From an uncultured Burkholderiales bacterium (GTDB lineage Bacteria > Pseudomonadota > Gammaproteobacteria > Burkholderiales > Burkholderiaceae_C), in contig CAISQQ010000442.1 of assembly GCA_903887655.1 (NCBI GenBank), forward strand, positions 1 through 9,183: DNA of 9,183 nt. Reading direction: 5' to 3'. Position numbers and translations under genes: made by a program. Below are positions 1-5,430 of the stretch, one piece after another. Position 1 is the stretch's first letter; each line of letters opens with the position of its first letter. The notes beneath the pieces were generated by a model, which did no database searches, was not told the origin of the DNA, and saw only the letters and a program-made list of their open reading frames with translations.

Positions 1-704
1 AAGCGAGCATGTGGGAGCGACTCGTGGCACATTTGGACACGGCCTCTCCCCTGTGGGGCCTCGATATGCGCGGTCATGGCGCCTCCAGTCGCCCTGAGGG
101 GCCTTATTCCACGGATCTTTTTGCCCAGGATTTGTTGGCGGTGGTGGACCACTTGCAAGCTCCCCAAGTGCATGTGGTGGGTTGCTCCATGGGGGGCACC
201 GTCTCGATGGCGTTCGCGGGCCAATACCCCGAGCGGGTCAAGTCCTTGGGACTGCTCAACACCACGGCGTGTTATGGCGTGGACGGCCAAGACGCCATGC
301 AGGCTTGGGAAAAACGTGGCCAACAAGGCTACACCGCGGGACTCGCGTCCTTGTGTGAGTTTCAAGTGGAGAGGTGGTTCAGCACCGAGTTTGCGAAGAG
401 CCACACCGACTTGGTGCAAGCGTGCTTGGACGTGTTTGTGGCCAACAGCCCGAGCGCCTATTTGCAGACGTGTCGCATGCTTGGGGGCGCCAACGAGCGC
501 GAGCGCATCGCTCACTACACAGGACCTTGCACCATCGCGGTGGGCGAGGAAGACTATGCCACTCCCGTGAGCATGGCGCAGGAATTGGCCACCTTGCTGC
601 CCCAAGCCGATTTGCACATCTTAAAGAAAGTTCGACACTACAGCCCCATCCAGGCGCCTGAGTTGCTTGCGCCCTTGCTTGTGGGTTTGTGGCAGCGGGC
701 TTGA
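1..704 (+). CDS. Alpha/beta hydrolase, 3-oxoadipate enol-lactonase-like (5' end outside window)
   Basis: This is a soluble cytoplasmic serine hydrolase of the alpha/beta fold, cut at its N-terminus by the window edge. The frame is open from base 3, and an ATG at 9 is in frame. The beta strands and oxyanion HG motif that should come before MWERL are missing, so that ATG is probably internal. Numbered from it, the strand/turn DMRGHGAS (19-26) is the usual element before the nucleophile. GCSMGG (58-63) is the nucleophile elbow with Ser60. GEEDYATP (179-186) carries the acid Asp182, and RHYSPIQAPE (209-218) carries the base His210. The spacing matches PcaD-like enol-lactonases and related C-C or ester hydrolases. 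The catalytic triad is read directly, while the substrate is unknown: no other catabolic gene is visible on its strand, and the next gene converges on it. PcaD identity is possible but unproven, so no symbol is given. Confidence 0.88.
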   Translation, partial: ASMWERLVAHLDTASPLWGLDMRGHGASSRPEGPYSTDLFAQDLLAVVDHLQAPQVHVVGCSMGGTVSMAFAGQYPERVKSLGLLNTTACYGVDGQDAMQAWEKRGQQGYTAGLASLCEFQVERWFSTEFAKSHTDLVQACLDVFVANSPSAYLQTCRMLGGANERERIAHYTGPCTIAVGEEDYATPVSMAQELATLLPQADLHILKKVRHYSPIQAPELLAPLLVGLWQRA

Positions 705-734
705 GCCCCGCCCAGCAAATCAGCACCGACGAGC

Positions 735-755
735 CTGCGCACTAAAAATGCGCGG
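735..755. terminator. Weak hairpin between convergent genes, possible terminator
   Basis: A seven-base-pair inverted repeat (CTGCGCA, 7-nt A-rich loop, TGCGCGG, including one G-T pair) lies in the 66-bp gap between the hydrolase at 1-704 (+) and the Bug receptor gene ending at 771 (-). Its position suits a shared terminator, but no T-tract follows on either strand, so intrinsic termination is doubtful. Confidence 0.3.
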
Positions 756-770
756 CGTGGGACTGGGCCC

Positions 771-1781
771 CTAATCGAGCTGGATATGGCGCTGGCGAAT
801 CACCGCACTCCATTTGCTCGACTCCTTTTGCAGCCACTGGGCGAACTCCTCGGGGGTCGTGCCCAGCACCTCAGCACCTTGGCTGGTGAACTTGTCTCTC
901 AAGTCGGGTGCTGCCAGCGCCTTGTTGATACTCGCATTGAGCTTATCAATGATGGGGCGAGGCGTGCCCGTGGGCACCAGCATGCCTGACCACGACTGGG
1001 CCTCAAAGCCGGCAAAGGTCTTGGCAATGGGCGCCACATCGGGGAGTTGCTGAATGGGCTTCAAAGAGGAGACGCCCACCGCACGCAAGCGCCCGGTTTG
1101 GATGTGCTGCAGCACCAAGTTCACCGACACGATCATGGCGCTCACCTGTCCGCCCATGACATCGGTGATGGCTTGCGAGCCGCCTTTGTAAGTGACGATG
1201 GTGGAGTCCAAGGGCCCGAATTGCTTCAAGAGCTCGGTGGAGAGTCGACTCGAGGTCCCCGCTCCAGGCGTTGCAAACGCAAACCGATCGCCTTCCTCCT
1301 TGGCCACACGCAAAAAATCCCCCATGTTCTTGATCCCCGTGCCGGGAAACACCACCAAGACCTGGGGACTTTTGACCATCAAACTGATCGGGGCAAAGTC
1401 CTTGAGCGGGTCGTGCTGCAGGGTTTTGTACATGAACGGGTTGGTGGCAAAGCTGTCAAAGGCGCACAGCAAGGTGTAGCCGTCGGCGGGTGCCTTGGCC
1501 ATGGCGTTGGTGCCCACCACACCACCCGCAGCGGGTTGGTTCTCCACAATGACGGGCAGTCCAAACTGCTCGCTCATCTTGGCGCCCACGGCGCGGGCCA
1601 CCATGTCGGTGACCCCGCCAGCCGGGTAGGGCACCACGATTTTGAGGGGACGATTGGGGTAGTCGTCGGCATGGGCAGCGCTGGGCCCGAGACTCCAAGC
1701 GGCCGCCGCCAAGGTCAAGCCCAAGCGCAAAGCCAAGCCCAGACGTGAACACCACTGCAGGCTCAAGGTATTGTGGCTCAT
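771..1781 (-). CDS. Bug-family (TctC-type) periplasmic solute-binding receptor
   Basis: The product is a predicted periplasmic receptor of 336 aa, the usual length for the family, which binds small carboxylates or related solutes. The N-terminus is a Sec signal peptide (hydrophobic run LGLALRLGLTLAAAAW, then SAAHA before DDYPNRPL). The mature start shows the family hallmark: YPNRPLKIVVPYPAGGVTD, then a stretch ending in NQPAAGGVVGTN, ADGYTLL and NPFMYKTL. Later blocks such as YKGGSQAITDVMGGQVSAM and GRLRAVGVSS also fit. An in-frame ATG at 1856 would give a longer protein. I chose the ATG at 1781 because it overlaps the stop of the upstream hydrolase as ATGA, which is typical of translational coupling, and because it places the signal peptide correctly. 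No clear Shine-Dalgarno sequence precedes it, as expected for a coupled start. No TctA/TctB membrane genes are adjacent, so it is an orphan receptor, as is common in Burkholderiales. The ligand is unknown. Confidence 0.9.
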   Translation of the reverse strand: MSHNTLSLQWCSRLGLALRLGLTLAAAAWSLGPSAAHADDYPNRPLKIVVPYPAGGVTDMVARAVGAKMSEQFGLPVIVENQPAAGGVVGTNAMAKAPADGYTLLCAFDSFATNPFMYKTLQHDPLKDFAPISLMVKSPQVLVVFPGTGIKNMGDFLRVAKEEGDRFAFATPGAGTSSRLSTELLKQFGPLDSTIVTYKGGSQAITDVMGGQVSAMIVSVNLVLQHIQTGRLRAVGVSSLKPIQQLPDVAPIAKTFAGFEAQSWSGMLVPTGTPRPIIDKLNASINKALAAPDLRDKFTSQGAEVLGTTPEEFAQWLQKESSKWSAVIRQRHIQLD

Positions 1782-2698
1782 GAGGACGTGTGAGACTTGG
1801 GGGGGTGCAGGGAATCTTGCACAGGCAACTGCAAAGGCAAATGCAAGGCCAGCCAATCGCTCACCACGTGCCAGACACGGCGGTTGCCCTCAGCGAGCAT
1901 GAAGTGATCGGTGTCGGCAAACAAATGGAGGTCGGCATTTTTACCAGCGCGCTTGAAAATCTCAATGGACTGCTCGGTGGGGGTGACCGAATCGCTGGAG
2001 CTGTGCAGCAGCAGCAAGGGACGGGGGGCCAATCGATGAATCACCTCCTCGGCCTTGAAGTCCATCATGCTTTGGGCCGTCTCGTGGGTGAATTTTTGCA
2101 GCGAGCCGCTCACCACTTGGTGGGTCAAGCCGTTGGGGATGGGCACAATCTCATGGCGATCGACCATCAGGGACTCGCCCGTTTTGTTGAAGTGGCGCCG
2201 GCCTTTGAGGAGCATGTTGCGAAAATTTCTCCACGCCTCTTGCGTGTGGTGCTGGCCTTTGAATTTGCGCTCACCGTGCCCCCACCCGCCAGATGAAATC
2301 ACCACCGCCACGCGCTCATCGACGGCAGCGGTGTACATCGCCACAGCCGCACCAAAGCTTGAACCGATCACACCAACGCGGGCACTTTGAACGCTCGCGT
2401 GGCCATTCAAAAACGTCCAAGCATCTTTGGTGTTTTGCACCTGATCCATGCACAGCTAGTGACCACGGCGGCCCTCACTCTCGCCACAACCTTGCATATC
2501 AAAGCGCAAGGTGATGTAGCCCATCTCGTCCAAGGCCTTGACAGGCCCCAAGACATTTTGCGCGTTCTTGGTGCTGCCAAAGCCGTGGAGAACGAGCATG
2601 GCCGGGCGTTGTTCGCCAGGCTTGAGGTCGCTCGGACGAGAGACAACCGCCGAGAGCTTCAAGCCGTTCGAGGAGAATTCAACGTTTTCTTCAATCAT
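1778..2698 (-). pseudogene. Alpha/beta hydrolase (dienelactone hydrolase/S9-like) split by an in-frame amber codon
   Basis: Two reading frames on this strand, 2456-2698 (80 aa) and 1778-2449 (223 aa), lie in the same frame and are separated only by TAG, Leu, Cys. Together they form one normal hydrolase of about 306 codons with TAG as codon 81. The first part carries the oxyanion motif LVLHGFGSTKN (His38-Gly39) and RFDMQGCGESEG. The second carries the nucleophile elbow GSSFG (Ser114), LHSSSDSVTP (Asp236) and DTDHFML (His265). All expected catalytic residues are therefore present and no indel is needed. It is probably a cytoplasmic esterase- or peptidase-like hydrolase, since no signal peptide is visible. 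ATG 2698 is preferred because GGTG lies 5 nt upstream; ATG 2710 is an alternative. The 3' end overlaps the Bug receptor start as ATGA, so the two form an operon. Options are a recent nonsense mutation, a sequencing error, suppression, or a separately made C-terminal piece. The ATG at 2449 has no obvious ribosome-binding site. The fold is certain; its function and expression are not. Confidence 0.8.
2456..2458 (-). other. In-frame amber stop codon inside the hydrolase gene
   Basis: The top strand reads CTA at 2456-2458, which is TAG on the coding strand. It follows ...EGRRGH and precedes Leu-Cys-Met-Asp-Gln, all in one frame. A single base change from several sense codons (for example CAG, TTG or TAC) would account for it. 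Frame continuity on both sides rules out an insertion or deletion as the cause. Confidence 0.9.
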
Positions 2699-2847
2699 GT
2701 GCGCACCCATCAACTGCCAAAACTTCTATCTTACCCGTGTCGGCGGGCCTGCCGATTCTGGTCGGGCAGCGACGCAAAAACATCGCTGGCTGTGGCTCTC
2801 GCTCAAGGTTTTTCAAAGCCGACATCAACGTGAATTCAGCGGCCAGG

Positions 2848-2879
2848 GTTGACACAAATAATTGTTTATTTGCGTCAAC
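2848..2879. promoter_or_regulatory. Near-perfect 32-bp dyad, candidate operator
   Basis: The left arm GTTGACACAAATAA (2848-2861) and right arm TTATTTGCGTCAAC (2866-2879) are reverse complements at 13 of 14 positions around a 4-bp TTGT centre. The core is AT-rich and the outer ends GTTGAC/GTCAAC are symmetric, as in binding sites for dimeric helix-turn-helix regulators. It sits between divergent genes, about 150 bp from the hydrolase start and 72 bp from the start at 2951. There is no T-tract or GC-rich stem, so a terminator is unlikely. The regulator is not in the window. Confidence 0.6.
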
Positions 2880-2915
2880 ACAAGCGACAACGCACCCGTT
2901 GTAGATGTACTCCTC

Positions 2916-2932
2916 GAATTGTGGAGCAATTC
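2916..2932. promoter_or_regulatory. Small perfect dyad just upstream of the ribosome-binding site
   Basis: GAATTG (2916-2921) and CAATTC (2927-2932) are perfect inverted repeats around a 5-nt spacer, TGGAG. The element ends 7 bp before the AAGGA ribosome-binding site at 2940-2944. It could be an operator half-site pair or a small 5'-UTR hairpin of the gene at 2951. The stem is short and could be chance. Confidence 0.35.
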
Positions 2933-2950
2933 AAAATCTAAGGACTCATC

Positions 2951-3466
2951 ATGAACAAGCTCATCATCACCGCATTGACCCTCACCACTTTCGCAGGCAT
3001 GGCTCTGGCTGCCACCGCACCCACAGCGTCAACATCGTCCTCAGTAACACCGCTCACCACCGCAGCGTCAGCGTCAACGCCTGCAACAACGACGACCACA
3101 CCCGCTGCCAGCAAAGCTGCATCAGCGCCAGCTGCATTACCTCAAGCATCAACTGCATCGGCTCCCACACCCGCAGTTGCCGTGAGCAAGAAAGCTCCTA
3201 CTCAAGCCCCCAGCCAAGGCATGGGCAAAGGCTCAGAGCACGCGGCCAAGACCACTGTAGCGCCAGCCACCACACCCGCCCCCACCACGGGAGCATCGCC
3301 AGCGAAAACCGCACCGAGCAGCATCACCCCAGCGCACGTCTCGATGGGCTCTAGCGCCAAAGGAGCGACACTGCATGCCAAGGCAGAGGCCAAGACTGAT
3401 GCCAAGGTCGACACCAAGGCCACACCGAAAAAAGCCAGTGCCACAGAAATGGCCAAAAAGGCTTAA
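2951..3466 (+). CDS. Secreted low-complexity Ala/Thr/Ser/Pro/Lys-rich protein
   Basis: No conserved enzyme or binding domain is recognisable. The 171-aa product begins with a clear Sec signal peptide (MNKLIITALTLTTFAGMALA, cleavage after residue 20). The rest looks unstructured. Residues 21-75 are rich in Ala, Thr, Ser and Pro with runs such as TTTTT. The middle alternates Pro/Ala/Thr with single Lys residues. The last 35 residues are Lys/Ala-rich in short spaced units (AKAEAKTDAKVDTKATPKKA), giving a strongly basic tail. No Cys is present. AAGGA at 2940-2944, 6 nt before the ATG, supports the start. It appears monocistronic, with its own upstream dyads and a strong hairpin after it. Composition and size recall the enterobacterial acid-shock protein Asr and other basic, disordered periplasmic proteins, but that is only a compositional likeness. 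Function is unknown. Confidence 0.8.
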   Translation: MNKLIITALTLTTFAGMALAATAPTASTSSSVTPLTTAASASTPATTTTTPAASKAASAPAALPQASTASAPTPAVAVSKKAPTQAPSQGMGKGSEHAAKTTVAPATTPAPTTGASPAKTAPSSITPAHVSMGSSAKGATLHAKAEAKTDAKVDTKATPKKASATEMAKKA

Positions 3467-3482
3467 GTCCCCCGCGTGGTAA

Positions 3483-3530
3483 GACGCATTTAGAGACGCA
3501 TTTCGGGACGCGTTGCGAGACGCGTGCAGT
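3483..3530. repeat. Four tandem 12-bp repeats after the low-complexity gene
   Basis: GACGC recurs at 3483, 3495, 3507 and 3519, exactly 12 bp apart. The units are GACGCATTTAGA, GACGCATTTCGG, GACGCGTTGCGA and GACGCGTGCAGT, decaying toward the right. The array begins 17 bp after the stop codon, and its last unit overlaps the left arm of the following terminator hairpin. No supported gene covers it. Confidence 0.75.
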
Positions 3531-3562
3531 CTGGGCTCATCGCCATGAGCCCAGGCTGCTTT
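3526..3562 (+). terminator. Strong hairpin, probable rho-independent terminator
   Basis: GCAGTCTGGGCTCAT (3526-3540), loop CGCC, and ATGAGCCCAGGCTGC (3545-3559) pair over 15 bp with one T-G wobble; the inner 10 bp are perfect. TTT follows, then CTGG. The long stable stem 60 bp after the stop of the gene at 2951 fits a terminator, although the T-tract is short. Confidence 0.65.
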
Positions 3563-3583
3563 CTGGTTGGATGAGCCGCCAGG

Positions 3584-3605
3584 GTGCTGGCTGAGCGGCC
3601 AGCAC
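3584..3605. repeat. Second hairpin in the same intergenic region
   Basis: GTGCTGGC (3584-3591) and GCCAGCAC (3598-3605) form a perfect 8-bp stem with a 6-nt loop, TGAGCG. Flanking CTGGTTGG (3563-3570) and CCAACCCAG (3608-3616) are also nearly complementary and could extend it as a larger interrupted dyad. No T-tract follows. The role is unknown; it may be a backup terminator or a structured leader. Confidence 0.45.
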
Positions 3606-3637
3606 AGCCAACCCAGGCCCCCGGCAACCACGTCCCC

Positions 3638-3653
3638 TGTCATGGCCATGACA
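3638..3653. promoter_or_regulatory. Perfect 16-bp palindrome upstream of phoD
   Basis: TGTCATGGCCATGACA is identical to its reverse complement and lies 57 bp before the phoD start, where an operator would be expected. With the preceding C it contains CTGTCAT, the seven-base unit of the enterobacterial PHO box. The second copy here is inverted rather than direct, so it is not a standard PhoB site. A role in phoD control is inferred from position only. Confidence 0.4.
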
Positions 3654-3710
3654 TTTCAACACCCTAGCATCAAAATCACCTCCATTCAATAGAGCACGCT
3701 CTCAATCACC

Positions 3711-5294
3711 ATGCCAACACCCGACTCGTCCATCAGCAAACGCCATCTGCTCAAAGCCCTGGGGAGTGGCGTGTCCTTGGGACTGCTGGGACTGCAGGCC
3801 CCAGCGCTCTTTGCCTCCACGCCCTCCCCGTCCCTGTTTGGTTTGGGGGTGGCCAGCGGCGAGCCTCACCCACAAGGCTTCACCATTTGGACTCGACTCA
3901 GCGAGGACCCAAACAAAGCCCCCTTGTTGGCCAACACGCCAGTGCGATGGGAGGTCTCACGCGACGCGCAATTCAAGTCGATCGTTCGCCACGGCTCGAG
4001 CATGGCTCAAGCGTCTTGGGGCCACAGTGTGCATGTGGACTTGGTGGGCCTGCAGCCCTCGACTCCCTACTGGTACCGCTTCAACGCCTTGGGAGAGCAC
4101 AGCAGCACGGGGCGCACCCGCACGACTCCGCGCGTGGATGCTCTTGAGCCCTTGAATTTTGTCATTGCCAGTTGTCAGCGCTGGGACCAAGGTCACTACG
4201 CCGCTTGGAAGCACATCGTCAAAGAAGAGCCCGATTTGGTGCTTTTTTTGGGAGACTATATCTATGAATACGGTCCCATCGAAGGCCGCGTGAGAATGCA
4301 CGAAGGCCCCCGCGTGACCCGACTCGAGCAATACCGTGCCCGCTACGCCCAGTACAAAAGTGACCCCGCACTGCAAGCGGCCCATGCCATCGCGCCTTGG
4401 ATGAGCATTTGGGATGACCACGAAGTCGACGACGACTATGCGGGTTTGCAAGGCGCAGATTTGCAAATCGATTTTCAAAGGCAAAGAAACGAGGCTTACC
4501 AAGCCTATTGGGAAAACATGCCCTTGCCCATGTCCATGCGACCCCGATTGATCAATGGCAACGTCGAGATGACCCTCTATCGACGAACCGACTGGGGGCG
4601 ACTGGCCAAAATCCACTTCCTTGACGATCGCCAGTACCGCGACCCCCAAGTTTGCCCCAAACCCGGCAAGGGCGGCAGCAATGTGGTCAAGCGAGCCGAA
4701 TGCATGGCGCTGCAAGACCCCACGCGAACAATACTTGGCATGCAGCAAGAGCAGTGGCTCACTCGGGGCTGGGACCTGCAAAGGCCGTGGAACTTGGTGG
4801 CCCAGCAGACCTTGATGTCGCCCTTGAGTTGGGGCAGCACCGCAGCGCCTGAGCTCGGGAGCTACTGGACCGATGGCTGGGACGGCTACCCCCATGCGCG
4901 TGCCAGGCTGCTTGACTCGATTGCCCAGCGCAAGGTGAGCGGCGTGGTGACTCTCGGGGGCGACGTGCATGCGCATTTTGTGTCGGATCTGAAAAGCAAT
5001 TTCGACGATCCATCCTCACGCACCTTGGCCACCGAGTTTTGCGGGACATCCATCTCCAGCGTCGGGGTTGACAACGCCTTGCTGCAAAAACTCAGACCCT
5101 GGAGCCCACACCTGAAGTACGCGCGCAGCGATCAACGCGGCTACATGAGTTTTTCGATGACGCCTCAATTGCTCACCGCCCGAGTGATGGCGCTCGCCGA
5201 TGTGAACAACCCCGATAGTGCCATTGCAACGGCGGCGACTTACGTGGTCGACCCCAATCTTCCAGGCGCCCAGTCCACCTCCACCCCAGGGTAG
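3711..5294 (+). CDS. phoD: PhoD-type alkaline phosphatase/phosphodiesterase
   Basis: This exported metallophosphatase releases phosphate from mono- and diesters; characterised PhoD enzymes use calcium and iron. Residues 6-35 form a Tat-type leader, SSISKRHLLKAL plus a hydrophobic stretch, with Lys-Arg in place of the usual Arg-Arg. The N-terminal beta domain runs from about GLGVASGEPHPQGFTIWTRL (44-63) to the PYWYRF region. The catalytic domain shows IASCQRWDQGHY (Cys155, the position of the iron-ligand Cys in the family), LFLGDYIYEYG (Asp182), IWDDHEVDDDYAG (234-245, near-canonical; the family commonly has Asn in VDN), FLDDRQYRD, TLGGDVHAHF (Asp418, His420) and TEFCGTSISS. The length of 527 aa is normal. 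ATG 3711 is the only start that keeps the leader, but no clear ribosome-binding site precedes it. The gene stands alone and converges with the TonB receptor gene across a shared terminator. Phosphate-starvation control is typical of phoD but is not demonstrated here. Confidence 0.93.
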   Translation: MPTPDSSISKRHLLKALGSGVSLGLLGLQAPALFASTPSPSLFGLGVASGEPHPQGFTIWTRLSEDPNKAPLLANTPVRWEVSRDAQFKSIVRHGSSMAQASWGHSVHVDLVGLQPSTPYWYRFNALGEHSSTGRTRTTPRVDALEPLNFVIASCQRWDQGHYAAWKHIVKEEPDLVLFLGDYIYEYGPIEGRVRMHEGPRVTRLEQYRARYAQYKSDPALQAAHAIAPWMSIWDDHEVDDDYAGLQGADLQIDFQRQRNEAYQAYWENMPLPMSMRPRLINGNVEMTLYRRTDWGRLAKIHFLDDRQYRDPQVCPKPGKGGSNVVKRAECMALQDPTRTILGMQQEQWLTRGWDLQRPWNLVAQQTLMSPLSWGSTAAPELGSYWTDGWDGYPHARARLLDSIAQRKVSGVVTLGGDVHAHFVSDLKSNFDDPSSRTLATEFCGTSISSVGVDNALLQKLRPWSPHLKYARSDQRGYMSFSMTPQLLTARVMALADVNNPDSAIATAATYVVDPNLPGAQSTSTPG

Positions 5295-5329
5295 ACGCCA
5301 AGGCGCGATGAAAGCCTCGAAACTTTAGC

Positions 5330-5345
5330 CATGAGGCCATGAGGC
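5330..5345. repeat. Tandem CATGAGGC duplication
   Basis: CATGAGGC occurs twice head to tail (5330-5337 and 5338-5345) in the 3' untranslated stretch after phoD. It is a short local duplication with no evident function. Confidence 0.5.
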
Positions 5346-5393
5346 CTAAGTCCGTGACTTCCTGCGTTCTAAGTCTTGGGCAAGTTCAAAATC

Positions 5394-5428
5394 AAAGGGC
5401 CCGTTATTTGAACGGGCCCTTTCTTTTT
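5394..5428. terminator. Bidirectional rho-independent terminator
   Basis: AAAGGGCCCGTT (5394-5405) and AACGGGCCCTTT (5411-5422) form a perfect 12-bp GC-rich stem with the 5-nt loop ATTTG. On the top strand CTTTTT follows; on the bottom strand GATTTT follows. The hairpin lies between the convergent phoD and TonB-receptor genes, 99 bp after the first stop and 8 bp after the second, so it can end both transcripts. Confidence 0.87.
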
Positions 5429-5430
5429 CG

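Larger units (their letters stand above)
2699..2950. promoter_or_regulatory. Divergent intergenic region
   Basis: These 252 bp separate the start of the leftward hydrolase-Bug operon from the rightward low-complexity protein gene, so they should hold promoters for both. The most obvious content is the dyad at 2848-2879 and the smaller dyad at 2916-2932. A 6-bp stem with a 10-nt A-rich loop (CAGCGA 2767-2772, TCGCTG 2783-2788) and a 5-bp stem at 2740-2755 are also present. I could not find a well-spaced -35/-10 pair on either strand. A TTGACA at 2849 has no matching -10 at 16-18 nt. No coding region is supported here. Confidence 0.55.

Noticed and set aside
1047..1748. Long open frame on the + strand opposite the Bug receptor gene
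   Set aside because: It is the antisense shadow of a well-supported gene; its translation is His/Gly/Arg-rich with no motif, as expected from GC-rich antisense frames.
2456..2458. TAG read as pyrrolysine
   Set aside because: Pyrrolysine decoding is confined to a few lineages and methylamine-type enzymes; nothing here suggests it, and a nonsense mutation or sequencing error is simpler.
2387..2833. Open + strand frame of 148 codons across the hydrolase start
   Set aside because: It lies opposite the hydrolase N-terminal half, has no ribosome-binding site and no recognisable domain; the antisense frame carries clear alpha/beta hydrolase motifs.
2849..2877. Sigma-70 promoter starting at TTGACA
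   Set aside because: The hexamer matches -35 perfectly, but no -10-like hexamer occurs 16-18 nt downstream, and TTGACA is part of a symmetric dyad.
3233..3649. Frame on the - strand containing repeated Ala-Ser-Arg-Asn
   Set aside because: The tetrapeptide repeat is only the translation of the 12-bp DNA repeat; the frame crosses a terminator hairpin and runs antisense to the low-complexity gene.
3638..3660. Canonical PHO box
   Set aside because: Only one CTGTCAT unit is present and the next copy is inverted; a PhoB box needs direct repeats at 11-bp spacing.
3957..4976. 339-codon open frame on the - strand inside phoD
   Set aside because: The + strand carries all PhoD motifs; the antisense frame has shadow-like composition and no independent signals.
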